From NCBI GenBank assembly GCA_040386335.1, contig JAZKFT010000025.1, positions 124,001 to 188,000 on the forward strand: a stretch of DNA of 64,000 nt. Reading direction: 5' to 3'. This DNA is from JAZKFT01 sp040386335. GTDB taxonomy: Bacteria > Bacteroidota > Bacteroidia > Chitinophagales > Chitinophagaceae. Shown piece after piece: positions 51,973-60,282 of the stretch. The translations under genes were made by a program, and so were the position numbers. The notes below the pieces were generated by a model, which was given only the letters and a program-made list of their open reading frames with translations, did no database searches and was not told the origin of the DNA. Numbering within the stretch: position 1 is the stretch's first letter; every line of letters starts with the position of its first letter.

Positions 51973-52674
51973 TCATGGGGATTTTTTGTGCAGCATTCTC
52001 TTATAAGTGCCGGCCATTTCGGCCTGGCTGGCGCCTTTTTTGTACATGGCTACTACTTTCCTGTTGGCCATCTGCACCTGCCACCAGCTTCGGCCATCAT
52101 ATTTTCTTGCCGATACCAGGGCACTACGTGGCATAATTTTATAAGCTACCCCTTGTTTTCTCAGGCGGTCACAGAATTCATATTCTTCCATGATGATCAT
52201 TTCACTTTTAAAACCACCCGATTGCTCAAATACCTGCCTGCTTACAAACAGGGTATTATCGCCGCCCATACAAATAAACCAGTCGAGCCGGGTGAACCAG
52301 GCATTAATTTTCAATATCCACTTTGGTGAATCAAATTTTGTAAAATATCGCCCCAGGTGAAAGCCGCTTTGAAAAGCCTGGATGATATCGGCGGCAAAAG
52401 AGACCGGCGGGCGTGTATCCGCATGCACAAAATATAATATATCTCCTGCTGACATGGAAGCGCCGTAATTCATCTGTGCGGCCCGTCCTTTCTGTGGCGA
52501 CTTTAAAACCCGGGCCCCGGCGGCGATTGCCTTCGCTGTCGTGTCATCTGTACTTGCGGCATCTACCACAATTATTTCAAGAGATACACCAGAAGCATGG
52601 GCCAGTAAATAATGAACCAGCCCCCCGATATGAACTGCTTCGTTATAAACCGGTATGATGATACTTATTTGCAT
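51973..52674 (-). CDS. Arsenosugar glycosyltransferase, TIGR04283
   Basis: 233 residues. GT2 family: MQISIIIPVYNEAVHIGGLV, EIIVVDAASTDDTTAKAI, GRAAQMNYGASMSAGDILYF VHAD (in two parts), and VSRQVFEQSGGFKSEMIIME. This is the second of the two glycosyltransferases of the arsenosugar set. It is the first gene of the operon and is divergent from the DAACS transporter, from which it is separated by 99 bases. Confidence 0.88.
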   Translation of the reverse strand: MQISIIIPVYNEAVHIGGLVHYLLAHASGVSLEIIVVDAASTDDTTAKAIAAGARVLKSPQKGRAAQMNYGASMSAGDILYFVHADTRPPVSFAADIIQAFQSGFHLGRYFTKFDSPKWILKINAWFTRLDWFICMGGDNTLFVSRQVFEQSGGFKSEMIIMEEYEFCDRLRKQGVAYKIMPRSALVSARKYDGRSWWQVQMANRKVVAMYKKGASQAEMAGTYKRMLHKKSP

Positions 52675-52773
52675 AAATTATGTACGGTGCTCCGCTATTA
52701 ACTGGTTGCTGTCCAAACATCCATTTTTACCCCTAACCCAAAACCCTTATTTTGCGTTAGCCAAAATAACATT

Positions 52774-54045
52774 ATGGAAGCAGTAACCCCACAAAAACGT
52801 AGCAAACTCACTTTATATATACTGGGCGCCATGGTGGCCGGAATGTTAGTGGGCATTATCGTGAACAAAAATGCCACACCGGAATGGGGTAAAGCTTTTG
52901 CCACCAATGTAAAACTGCTGAGTACGATTTTCCTGAGACTGGTGCAAATGGTGATAGCCCCACTGGTATTTACGACCCTTGTAGTTGGCATTGCCAAACT
53001 CGGTGATATGAAAACTGTTGGCCGGGTGGGTGGAAAGGCGATACTTTGGTTTGTGAGCGCATCGCTGGTATCGCTGCTGCTGGGGATGTTGCTGGTAAAT
53101 ATTTTTCAACCAGGCAGGTATATCGACTTGAGCCAGGCCGATACCGAGGGCCTCAAAGACCTGATGACCAAGAACCAGGGCTTTTCTATCCAGAATTTTG
53201 TGGAGCATGTGATCCCAAAGAGCCTGATTGAAGCCATGGCCAACAACGAAATTCTTCAATTGGTGATCTTCTCTGTTTTTTTTGGTGTAGCCACAGCCGC
53301 CCTGGGAGATTTTGCAAAACCGCTGGTTAAGGCGCTGGATATCGCAGCCCATGTAATTTTAAAAGTGGTGACCTATGTGATGAATTTTGCACCAATCGGG
53401 GTATTTGGTGCGTTGGCCGCAGTAGTGGCGGTAAAAGGCCTGGGTATCTTTAATTTTTACATTATCTATTTTGCCTACTTCCTCGTTGGCATCGCCTGCT
53501 TATGGGTGGTATTGCTTACAGTGGGCTATATTATTTTAGGCAAAAGGATGCCGGAATTATTGAGGCGCATCAGCAATCCATTGCTGATCGCTTTTGGTAC
53601 TACCAGCAGCGAAGCCGTTTTTCCAAAACTTACTGAAGAACTGGAGCGGTTTGGTTGCAAAGACAAGATCGTATCTTTTGTGTTGCCGCTTGGTTATTCG
53701 TTTAACCTGGATGGCAGTATGATGTATATGACATTTGCCAGTTTGGCCATCGCCCAGGCTTATAACATTCCGCTGGATGTGCCCACCCAGCTCACCATGT
53801 TGCTGGTGTTGATGCTTACCAGCAAAGGTATTGCGGGTGTGCCGCGGGCCAGCCTGGTGGTGGTTTTGGCCACCTGTGCCATGTTCAATATTCCACCGGA
53901 AGGGGTTGCATTGATTTTACCCATCGATCATTTTTGCGACATGTTCCGCACCATGACCAATGTGGTAGGCAATGCCCTGGCCACAAGTGTGGTAAGTAAA
54001 TGGGAAGGTGAACTAACGGGAGCGGATGTTGTTAAAGTCGGTTAG
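52774..54045 (+). CDS. Dicarboxylate/amino acid:cation symporter (DAACS)
   Basis: 423 residues, normal for GltP/DctA-type carriers. Membrane pattern with re-entrant loops; FGTTSSEAVFPKLTEELERF (first re-entrant serine motif), LPLGYSFNLDGSMMYMTFAS and SKGIAGVPRASLVVVLATCA and PIDHFCDMFRTMTNVVGNA are all present. It takes up glutamate, aspartate or C4-dicarboxylates with protons or sodium. Single gene divergent from the arsenosugar operon. Confidence 0.95.
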   Translation: MEAVTPQKRSKLTLYILGAMVAGMLVGIIVNKNATPEWGKAFATNVKLLSTIFLRLVQMVIAPLVFTTLVVGIAKLGDMKTVGRVGGKAILWFVSASLVSLLLGMLLVNIFQPGRYIDLSQADTEGLKDLMTKNQGFSIQNFVEHVIPKSLIEAMANNEILQLVIFSVFFGVATAALGDFAKPLVKALDIAAHVILKVVTYVMNFAPIGVFGALAAVVAVKGLGIFNFYIIYFAYFLVGIACLWVVLLTVGYIILGKRMPELLRRISNPLLIAFGTTSSEAVFPKLTEELERFGCKDKIVSFVLPLGYSFNLDGSMMYMTFASLAIAQAYNIPLDVPTQLTMLLVLMLTSKGIAGVPRASLVVVLATCAMFNIPPEGVALILPIDHFCDMFRTMTNVVGNALATSVVSKWEGELTGADVVKVG

Positions 54046-54203
54046 ACCATTTTCAGTTACCGGTTACTAGTCGCTGGCTCCTGAAAACACATTTCCAACT
54101 TAACGCCAACTGGCTACCCGCACCTTGCTACTTACAACTAGCTGACCCGGAAACATTTAACGTTCAATTTTTTTAAAGCGAACTCTTTATCAAGCTTTAC
54201 CAA

Positions 54204-54211
54204 TAAGTTTG
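54204..54211 (+). promoter_or_regulatory. -7 element upstream of dedA-like gene
   Basis: TAAGTTTG, a perfect TAnnTTTG, 44 bases before the ATG at 54256. No clear -33 TTTG is present. Confidence 0.45.
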
Positions 54212-54255
54212 TAGCCCTAATCACAGATATAAAGCACTAAGCAAACCAACGACGA

Positions 54256-55017
54256 ATGACCATTTTACAAATCCTTCTTGACTTTCACTGGACACAATTA
54301 TTACAGCCACAATGGTATATTGAGAATGGCGGTCTTTGGCTGCTCGTATTTGTTGTATTCGCCGAAACAGGTTTGTTTGCCGGCTTTTTTTTACCAGGCG
54401 ACAGTTTACTTTTTGTGGCAGGCATTTTTGCCCACGAAATAAAAAACGTAACGACAAACGTGATGGAGCCTGGACTGAGCTACCAGTTTTTGAACATGAT
54501 AGGCATGGGTGGTATCAGAAATGTATGGATAGATTTGCTCGTTTTGATAGGATTAATTTCAATTGCGGGCATACTGGGTAACATGGCCGGGTATTGGTTT
54601 GGCAAAAAGAGTGGACCCTTTTTATTTCAGCGAAAAGACACTTTCTTTTTCAAGAAAAAATACCTGTTTATGGCAAAGGAATTTTACGATAAACATGGTG
54701 GCGGCGCCGTGGTAGTTGCAAGGTTTATCCCCTTTATCAGGACTTTTGCACCGATAGTAGCCGGCATTGTACAGATGGACAAAAAGAAATTTATGTTCTT
54801 CAATATAGTTGGCTGTATTGCATGGGTAACCAGCATGATCTTTGGCGGTTATTTTTTGCAAAAGTGGATTCTAGACCTTTTTCAATTCGACTTAAAAGAA
54901 CACCTGGAAATAATAGTTCTGGCCATCGTACTCATTACTACGGCACCCGTTATCATAAAAATATTTTTTGGCAAAAAGAAACCCAAAAACGATCCGCCGC
55001 CCATTCAAAATTCCTGA
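54256..55017 (+). CDS. DedA family membrane protein
   Basis: 253 residues. The DedA/SNARE-associated domain is clear: FAETGLFAGFFLPGDSLLFV, the middle GILGNMAGYWFGKKSGPFLF, ARFIPFIRTFAPIVAGIVQM (with the conserved Arg) and the C-terminal membrane helices, ending in a Lys/Pro-rich tail. Members flip polyprenyl-phosphate or phospholipid lipids in the membrane. Single gene followed by a strong terminator. Confidence 0.93.
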   Translation: MTILQILLDFHWTQLLQPQWYIENGGLWLLVFVVFAETGLFAGFFLPGDSLLFVAGIFAHEIKNVTTNVMEPGLSYQFLNMIGMGGIRNVWIDLLVLIGLISIAGILGNMAGYWFGKKSGPFLFQRKDTFFFKKKYLFMAKEFYDKHGGGAVVVARFIPFIRTFAPIVAGIVQMDKKKFMFFNIVGCIAWVTSMIFGGYFLQKWILDLFQFDLKEHLEIIVLAIVLITTAPVIIKIFFGKKKPKNDPPPIQNS

Positions 55018-55043
55018 TTGTTTTATAAGCTGATTAAGTATTA

Positions 55044-55073
55044 TTGCCGGATAAAAGTCCGGCAATTTTTTTT
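55044..55073 (+). terminator. Terminator of the dedA-like gene
   Basis: TTGCCGGA (55044..55051), six-base loop, TCCGGCAA (55058..55065), then eight Ts; 27 bases after the stop. Confidence 0.92.
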
Positions 55074-55108
55074 GCCAAACCCTAATAGCCCCTGCTTAAA
55101 ACGATTGT

Positions 55109-56335
55109 ATGAACCAACAAAAACAAGTCTCCATTTTGGCATTGCCGGTGATAGTAGCCGCATTGGGTTACTTTGTAGATATCTACGACCTGCTCATGTT
55201 TAGCATTATCTGGAAGCCGAGTTTAACTGATCTTGGGGTGAGTGCCGAAAGGCTGGCTCATGTGGGGGAAAATATTATTGGTATACAAATGGCCGGCCTG
55301 CTGATCGGTGGAATTATCTGGGGGACTATGGGAGACAAAAAAGGAAGGCTGAGCGTTTTATTTGGTTCCATCATCTTGTATTCTGTTGCAAACATTCTCA
55401 ATGGCTTTGTACAAAATGAAACACAATATGCCATTGTCCGTTTTATTGCCGGCCTTGGACTGGCTGGAGAACTGGGCGCCGGCATTACATTGGTAAGCGA
55501 AATTGTACCTAAAGAAAAACGTGGCCTGGCCACTTCACTGGTAGCGGGTCTTGGGCTTACTGGTGCAGTGGTGGCCTATTTTGTGAAGATCAATTTCCCC
55601 TGGCGTACCTGTTATTTTATTGGCGGCGGGCTGGGATTTTTACTGTTGTTGCTAAGGGTTTCCGTTTTCGAAAGTGGCATGTTTACCCAGGTAAAAAACT
55701 CATCTGTCAGTAAGGGCGACATCCTGATGTTTTTTAAGAACAAAGTCCGGTTTAAAAAATACCTCTGTGCGATTTTGATAGGGCTTCCTACATGGTATGT
55801 AATTGGCGTACTGCTTACTTTTTCGCCGGTATTCGCAAAAGAGTTTGGCATTACAGATCCTATCGACAGTGGTAAGGCCATCATGTTTGCCTATGCAGCC
55901 ATCAGTGTGGCTGATGTATTGGCAGGTATGCTTAGCCAGTGGATGAAAAGCCGTAAGAAAGCAATGCTGGTCTTTTACTGCCTCACCGCCCTTTTCATCA
56001 TATTATTTTTTGTTACCAAAGGTGGCGGATCAGCTACCAATCTGTATATACTTGCAGCCGGGCTGGGCTTTGCCACTGGATTCTGGGCCATTTTTGTAAC
56101 GATGGGTGCCGAACAATTTGGCACCAATCTGCGGGCCACCGCAGCCACCACGGTGCCGAACTTTGTACGCGGTATGCTGCCTTTAATGATCATACTATGC
56201 AATGCTTTCAGGAGTAAAACCGATTACGTAACAGGTACCTGGATGGCAGGGATTATTATTATGGCCATTGCTGTTACAGCTTTATATTTTACCAAAGAAA
56301 CCTTTGGCAAAGATTTAAACTATGTGGAAGAATAA
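55109..56335 (+). CDS. MFS transporter
   Basis: 408 residues with twelve predicted membrane segments. MFS marks: DIYDLLMFSIIWKPS at the first helix, GTMGDKKGRLSVLFGSIILY (the loop 2-3 signature DxxGRR-type), and GLGLAGELGAGITLVSEIVP (helix 5 region). It resembles the metabolite:H+ symporter / sialate-type branch of the superfamily, but the substrate cannot be told. Single gene, followed by GATTT repeats and a convergent DUF3276 gene. Confidence 0.88.
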   Translation: MNQQKQVSILALPVIVAALGYFVDIYDLLMFSIIWKPSLTDLGVSAERLAHVGENIIGIQMAGLLIGGIIWGTMGDKKGRLSVLFGSIILYSVANILNGFVQNETQYAIVRFIAGLGLAGELGAGITLVSEIVPKEKRGLATSLVAGLGLTGAVVAYFVKINFPWRTCYFIGGGLGFLLLLLRVSVFESGMFTQVKNSSVSKGDILMFFKNKVRFKKYLCAILIGLPTWYVIGVLLTFSPVFAKEFGITDPIDSGKAIMFAYAAISVADVLAGMLSQWMKSRKKAMLVFYCLTALFIILFFVTKGGGSATNLYILAAGLGFATGFWAIFVTMGAEQFGTNLRATAATTVPNFVRGMLPLMIILCNAFRSKTDYVTGTWMAGIIIMAIAVTALYFTKETFGKDLNYVEE

Positions 56336-56337
56336 AG

Positions 56338-56376
56338 GATTTATGATGTATGATTTCTGATTTGTGATTTGTGTTG
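56338..56376. repeat. GATTTATGATGTATGATTT repeats
   Basis: Units of ATGATTTCTGATTTGTGATT type just past the MFS stop. Same family as at 29030 and 37757. Confidence 0.7.
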
Positions 56377-56444
56377 TATGATTTTGCAAATGGTTGGGGG
56401 GGTAAAAATAAATATCAAACCAACCTGGAACCACGGGCTTTTGC

Positions 56445-56470
56445 AAAAAAAATCCCGCCGTAGGCGGGAT
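56445..56470 (-). terminator. Terminator of the DUF3276 gene
   Basis: On the minus strand ATCCCGCC, three-base loop, GGCGGGAT, then eight Ts. It lies 20 bases after the stop at 56490. Confidence 0.93.
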
Positions 56471-56489
56471 ACTATTGTAAGATTTCCAT

Positions 56490-57032
56490 TTACCATTTAT
56501 CTACTTCTTCAATCTCTGCATTTTTCCGCACAACCGGTTCCTCCACTATAGCCGTTGTTTCGGCTGCTGTCATTTCCTCTACCTCAAATGGCTCTTCAAC
56601 GATCAAAGGTGCATCTGTTGATAAAGTTTCTTCCACCGGGGTTTCGGCAACAACATCTTCGGTTAATTCAGGAACAGGAATTTCTACATTTTCTTTTGTA
56701 TAACCACCGTTACTATTTGGTTCATATTCGCTGTTTTCGTGGTTAAAAGCATCAAAATTAAAATCGGGCATCAGGTCGGTCTTTACAAAATCAACCGCTT
56801 CTGTAAGTCCCTTTATAAACTTATTGAAATCCTCTTTGTACAGGAACAGCTTTGACCTGTCATAACCGTCATCATCAAACCTTTTACGGCTTTCGGTAAT
56901 GGTAAGAAAATAGTCGTTGGCACGGGTTGCCCTTACATCAAAAAAATAAGTGCGGCGTTTACCGGCTTTCACCCGGCTGCTATACACACTTTCCTGTCTT
57001 TTGTCGTTGTTTTCGTAGGCCACAGTATTCAA
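56490..57032 (-). CDS. DUF3276 / PUR-type nucleic acid-binding protein
   Basis: 180 residues. The N-terminal 95 residues match the PUR-alpha-like DUF3276 domain: SVYSSRVKAGKRRTYFFDVR, ATRANDYFLTITESRKRFDD and RSKLFLYKEDFNKFIKGLTE. The rest is a low-complexity acidic tail (VEEPFEVEEMTAAETTAIVE and similar). The family binds single-stranded nucleic acids in Bacteroidota and spirochaetes. Promoter upstream and terminator downstream make it a single-gene unit. Confidence 0.92.
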   Translation of the reverse strand: MNTVAYENNDKRQESVYSSRVKAGKRRTYFFDVRATRANDYFLTITESRKRFDDDGYDRSKLFLYKEDFNKFIKGLTEAVDFVKTDLMPDFNFDAFNHENSEYEPNSNGGYTKENVEIPVPELTEDVVAETPVEETLSTDAPLIVEEPFEVEEMTAAETTAIVEEPVVRKNAEIEEVDKW

Positions 57033-57069
57033 TTTTGGTTGTTTGGTTCGGTCTTTTTAAAATGCCACA

Positions 57070-57100
57070 CAAATATATAGGGATTATTGAACCAGCCAAA
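57070..57100 (-). promoter_or_regulatory. Promoter of the DUF3276 gene
   Basis: The minus strand reads TTTG, a 19-base spacer, then TATATTTG: full match to the Bacteroidota promoter consensus. The -7 element ends 37 bases before the ATG at 57032. Confidence 0.78.
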
Positions 57101-57104
57101 TTTT

Positions 57105-57285
57105 ACAGCAGGCTTTACGCTAAACGCCGGACGCTAAACGCTTGACGCTTTAGGCTGAACGCTTGGTGTGCAAGTTTTTTATTACTTAATAAGCTGTTAA
57201 CTGCTTTGTTTTAGCCCTAAAAATGGTGGCCTTTTTAGCGTTCCGCGTCCAGCGTTTAGCGTCCAGCGTTTAGCGTTCAGCCTCT
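57105..57285. repeat. ACGCTAAACGC repeats, reaching into the ABC gene
   Basis: The left arm 57114..57165 (ACGCTAAACGCCGGACGC ...) faces the right arm 57238..57285 (GCGTTCCGCGTCCAGCGTTT ...). The right arm runs into the end of the ABC transporter gene, where the coding-direction GCT-GAA-CGC-TAA gives its last residues and stop. Confidence 0.75.
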
Positions 57286-59093
57286 TCTTCCTGCTGCAGG
57301 CTATAGAGTTCGGCGTATGCCCCGTTAGCTGCCAATAGGTTTTCATGGGTGCCGGTTTCTACAATGCGTCCGTCTTCCATCACCACGATATGATCAAATT
57401 GCATCATTGAGAAAATGCGGTGGGTAATAATAATGGCTGTTTTGCCTTTTAACTGGTGATCGAGATTGGTAAGTACTTCCTTTTCAGTTCGGGCATCCAC
57501 TGCACTGAGGCAATCGTCGAAAATGGTGATAGAGCTTGGTTTTAGCAATGCGCGGGCAATGGACAGGCGCTGTTTTTGGCCACCGCTGAGTGTCACGCCA
57601 CGTTCGCCAACGATGGTATCGTAGCCGTGTTCAAAGCTTTCTATCTCGCTGGCCACACTTGCCATGCGGGCAGCATGTGCCGCATCGCTGTGGCTGGCAT
57701 TTTCATTGCCAAATTTGATATTGTTTTCCACCGTATCGCTGAACAGAAAAACATCCTGCGGTACATAGCTGACCTGTCTTCTCAAGGTCTGCAGATCCAT
57801 CACGCCAATGGGTTTATCGTCGAGTAAAATGCTTCCTTTATCCACATCGTACATGCGTAGCAGTAATTGTGCTACCGTACTTTTACCACTCCCGGTTTTA
57901 CCAATAATGGCAATGCGTTCGCCGGCTTTAATGGCCAGTGAAAAATGCTGCAACGCCTTAATGCCGGTGTGTGGATAGGTAAAGGAAACATTGTTGAAAT
58001 GAATATTTCCAGCCAAAGGTTCATTGCTGGCAGATGGTACTGAAACAATCGTAGGCTGCGTTTCCAAAAACTCATTGATCCTTTTTTGCGAAGCAGAGGC
58101 CCGTTGTATCATGCTGGCCACCCAGCCTATGGCACTTACAGGGAACGTGAGCATATTGATATACATGATGAACTCCACGATGATCCCTACATTTTCTATT
58201 TTCCCGCTATGATAATACAACCCACCGATCATAATGGTTAACAGTGTGCTGAGGCCGATCAACAAAAACATGGAGGGAAAATAGATGGCTTCTACCTTGG
58301 CCAGACCGATGGCACTTTTGCGGTAGTCGTCACTGTTTCGGTTAAAGAAATTAAGCATGGCTTTTTCCTGCACATAACTTTTAATAACACGGATACCGCT
58401 GTACGATTGTTGTGCGTTTACCGTTAGATCGCTCAGCAGCCCTTGTATCTTTTCGCTTTTGCGGTGGATGATGGTATTTACAAAATAAATGGTGACCGCC
58501 AGTATCGGCAAGGGCGCCAGCACATACAAGGTTAGGGTTGGTTCGCTGGCCCACATGTTGCCCACCGTAAAAAGAATGGTGGTGAGCAAGTTAATCAGGT
58601 ACATGATCGCCGGCCCGGTGTACATCCGCACTTTGCCCACATCTTCCGAAACGCGGTTCATGAGGTCGCCCGTACTATGGGTTTTGTAAAACTGGGTATC
58701 CAGTTTCTGGTAATGCTTGTACACTTCATTTTTCTGGTCGAATTCAATATAGCGGCTCATTACAATAATGGTTTGCCGCATAAAAAACATAAATAGACCA
58801 CGCAATAAGGCCATAGCTAGGATAGCAATGCCGCAAAGCGCCACAATACCACCCGGACCATAACTGAGTTCATTGGTCCATGCTATAAAAATATTGATGA
58901 GCGGATCGGTTTGAAACGGCACTGGCGCAGTGGGTTTGTGCTCTATGATGTTTTGCACCTTGTTCACCACGAACCCTGTAAGCTGCGGCGGCAACACACC
59001 AAAATAGTTGGAAGCGACAATAAATAATAATCCTGCAAACAGCCTGAGCCTGTATTTCCACAAATATTTTCTTACGGCCTTGAGATGGTTCAT
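57270..59093 (-). CDS. ABC exporter, MsbA/MdlB-like
   Basis: 607 residues from the ATG at 59093 (MNHLKAVRKYLWKYRLRLFA); the longer frame upstream reads through TTTAGGG repeats. Six membrane segments, then a nucleotide-binding domain with Walker A IIGKTGSGKSTVAQ, Q-loop YVPQDVFLFSD, signature LSGGQKQRLSIARALL, Walker B SITIFDDCLSAVDARTE (note Asp-Cys where many have Glu after Asp) and H-loop ITHRIF. The Walker B is followed by DDC in place of DEP/DEA, so the catalytic glutamate seems replaced. Substrate unknown: lipid or drug. The stop codon lies within a repeat. Confidence 0.9.
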   Translation of the reverse strand: MNHLKAVRKYLWKYRLRLFAGLLFIVASNYFGVLPPQLTGFVVNKVQNIIEHKPTAPVPFQTDPLINIFIAWTNELSYGPGGIVALCGIAILAMALLRGLFMFFMRQTIIVMSRYIEFDQKNEVYKHYQKLDTQFYKTHSTGDLMNRVSEDVGKVRMYTGPAIMYLINLLTTILFTVGNMWASEPTLTLYVLAPLPILAVTIYFVNTIIHRKSEKIQGLLSDLTVNAQQSYSGIRVIKSYVQEKAMLNFFNRNSDDYRKSAIGLAKVEAIYFPSMFLLIGLSTLLTIMIGGLYYHSGKIENVGIIVEFIMYINMLTFPVSAIGWVASMIQRASASQKRINEFLETQPTIVSVPSASNEPLAGNIHFNNVSFTYPHTGIKALQHFSLAIKAGERIAIIGKTGSGKSTVAQLLLRMYDVDKGSILLDDKPIGVMDLQTLRRQVSYVPQDVFLFSDTVENNIKFGNENASHSDAAHAARMASVASEIESFEHGYDTIVGERGVTLSGGQKQRLSIARALLKPSSITIFDDCLSAVDARTEKEVLTNLDHQLKGKTAIIITHRIFSMMQFDHIVVMEDGRIVETGTHENLLAANGAYAELYSLQQEEEAER

Positions 59094-59097
59094 CAAA

Positions 59098-59250
59098 TCA
59101 AAGGTAGAAGGTTTAGGGTTTTGAGGTTTAGGGTTTAGGGTAGACGGCATACGAATTGAGACATAGGTCAACTGACTTAGCAGTGGGTTTTGTACTTTCT
59201 GTCTTCTGTTTTCCACCTTAACCCCTACACCTTCTACCCTTCGCCTTGTA
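59098..59250. repeat. TTTAGGG and facing ACCTTCTACCC repeats
   Basis: GGTTTAGGGTTTTGAGGTTT and GGGTTTAGGG at about 59110..59140 face AACCCCTACACCTTCTACCC at about 59219..59240. It lies upstream of the ABC gene. The unit looks like a plant telomere repeat by chance. Confidence 0.6.
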
Positions 59251-59323
59251 AAAAACATTTTATTCCCCTTAACAACCAGCTTTGATTCCTATTCGTTTTC
59301 TTTACCATCCAGAAAAATACATC

Positions 59324-60082
59324 ATGACGAAAACGGTTTTATTTTCCATTTGCCTGCTGGCAGCTACCTTTTTTGCGCAGGCCCAGGATGCAGAAACTTT
59401 AATGAAAGAAGGGCTGAGATACGAGCAGCAACTAAAGGACACGATGGCCATTGGCAAATACGCAAAGGCATTGCTGATGCAGCCCTCCAATATAAAAGCC
59501 GCCATAAAATGTGCAGAAATGAACTGCTCCATTGGCGCCAGGCAGACCAATCCGGCCGAAAAAACAAAGTACTATACCGAGGCTAAAAGGTATTCGGATG
59601 CCGCACTGCAACTTGACAGCAACAATGCCGATGCCAACTATATCACGGCGGTAGTGTATGGAAAATTGACCGAGGTGGAAACCAGCAACGATAAAATGGT
59701 GGAAGACGTAAAGAACATCAAAGTATTTGCGGATAAATCATTGACGATTAACCCCAACCACGGCAAAGCCTGGTATGTGATCGGCAAGTGGCATTACGAA
59801 GTACTGAACCTGAACGTGTTCAAAAAAGCGGCTGTAAAATTATTTTATGGCGGCCTGCCCAAAGCCACCATTGATACCGCTATCGCTTGCTTTGAGAAGT
59901 GTAAAACCCTGGAACCTTACCTGGCCATGAATTACCTGGCGCTGGGCAAGGCTTATTACTACAACAAGCAATACGAAAAGGCTTTGGCTGCCCTTCAACA
60001 ATGTGCCAAATGCCCCACCTTGCTACCGGAAGACAGAACCACTAAAGATGAAGCGAAGAAGATGGTGATAGACTGGCAGTAA
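59324..60082 (+). CDS. Exported TPR protein
   Basis: 252 residues from the ATG at 59324 (MTKTVLFSICLLAATFFAQAQ), a clear signal peptide. The body is all helical: EGLRYEQQLKDTMAIGKYAK, AALQLDSNNADANYITAVVY, SLTINPNHGKAWYVIGKWHY, and LAMNYLALGKAYYYNKQYEK are TPR-like pairs, and the spacing resembles RMD1-type TPR proteins. Probably periplasmic. It is divergent from the ABC transporter with a repeat-filled spacer between. Confidence 0.75.
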   Translation: MTKTVLFSICLLAATFFAQAQDAETLMKEGLRYEQQLKDTMAIGKYAKALLMQPSNIKAAIKCAEMNCSIGARQTNPAEKTKYYTEAKRYSDAALQLDSNNADANYITAVVYGKLTEVETSNDKMVEDVKNIKVFADKSLTINPNHGKAWYVIGKWHYEVLNLNVFKKAAVKLFYGGLPKATIDTAIACFEKCKTLEPYLAMNYLALGKAYYYNKQYEKALAALQQCAKCPTLLPEDRTTKDEAKKMVIDWQ

Positions 60083-60084
60083 CT

Positions 60085-60275
60085 TTCTGGTCATTAGTCA
60101 TTGGGTCAATGGTCAGTAAGTCAATGAGTAATTGGGTCGAAAAAATAATGCTTTACACAATGCCGCGATATTATGCCGCATCTCACAAAAAAATAGGTCA
60201 ATGGGTCATTGCTCATTCATGGATACAATTGAATGTGCAATGACCCATTGACTATTGACCTAATGACCTAATAAC
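60085..60275. repeat. Large TGACC inverted repeat
   Basis: Left arm about 60091..60138 (GGTCATTAGTCATTGGGTCA ...) faces right arm about 60237..60272 (TGACCCATTGACTATTGACC ...). Inner units at 60195..60220 continue the pattern. It fills the spacer between two convergent genes and is the largest member of this family. Confidence 0.8.
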
Positions 60276-60282
60276 CTGAAAT

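Noticed and set aside
59110..59140. Telomere-like TTTAGGG sequence as a chromosome end
   Set aside because: Only about three imperfect units within a normal gene spacer; it is one more local repeat family.
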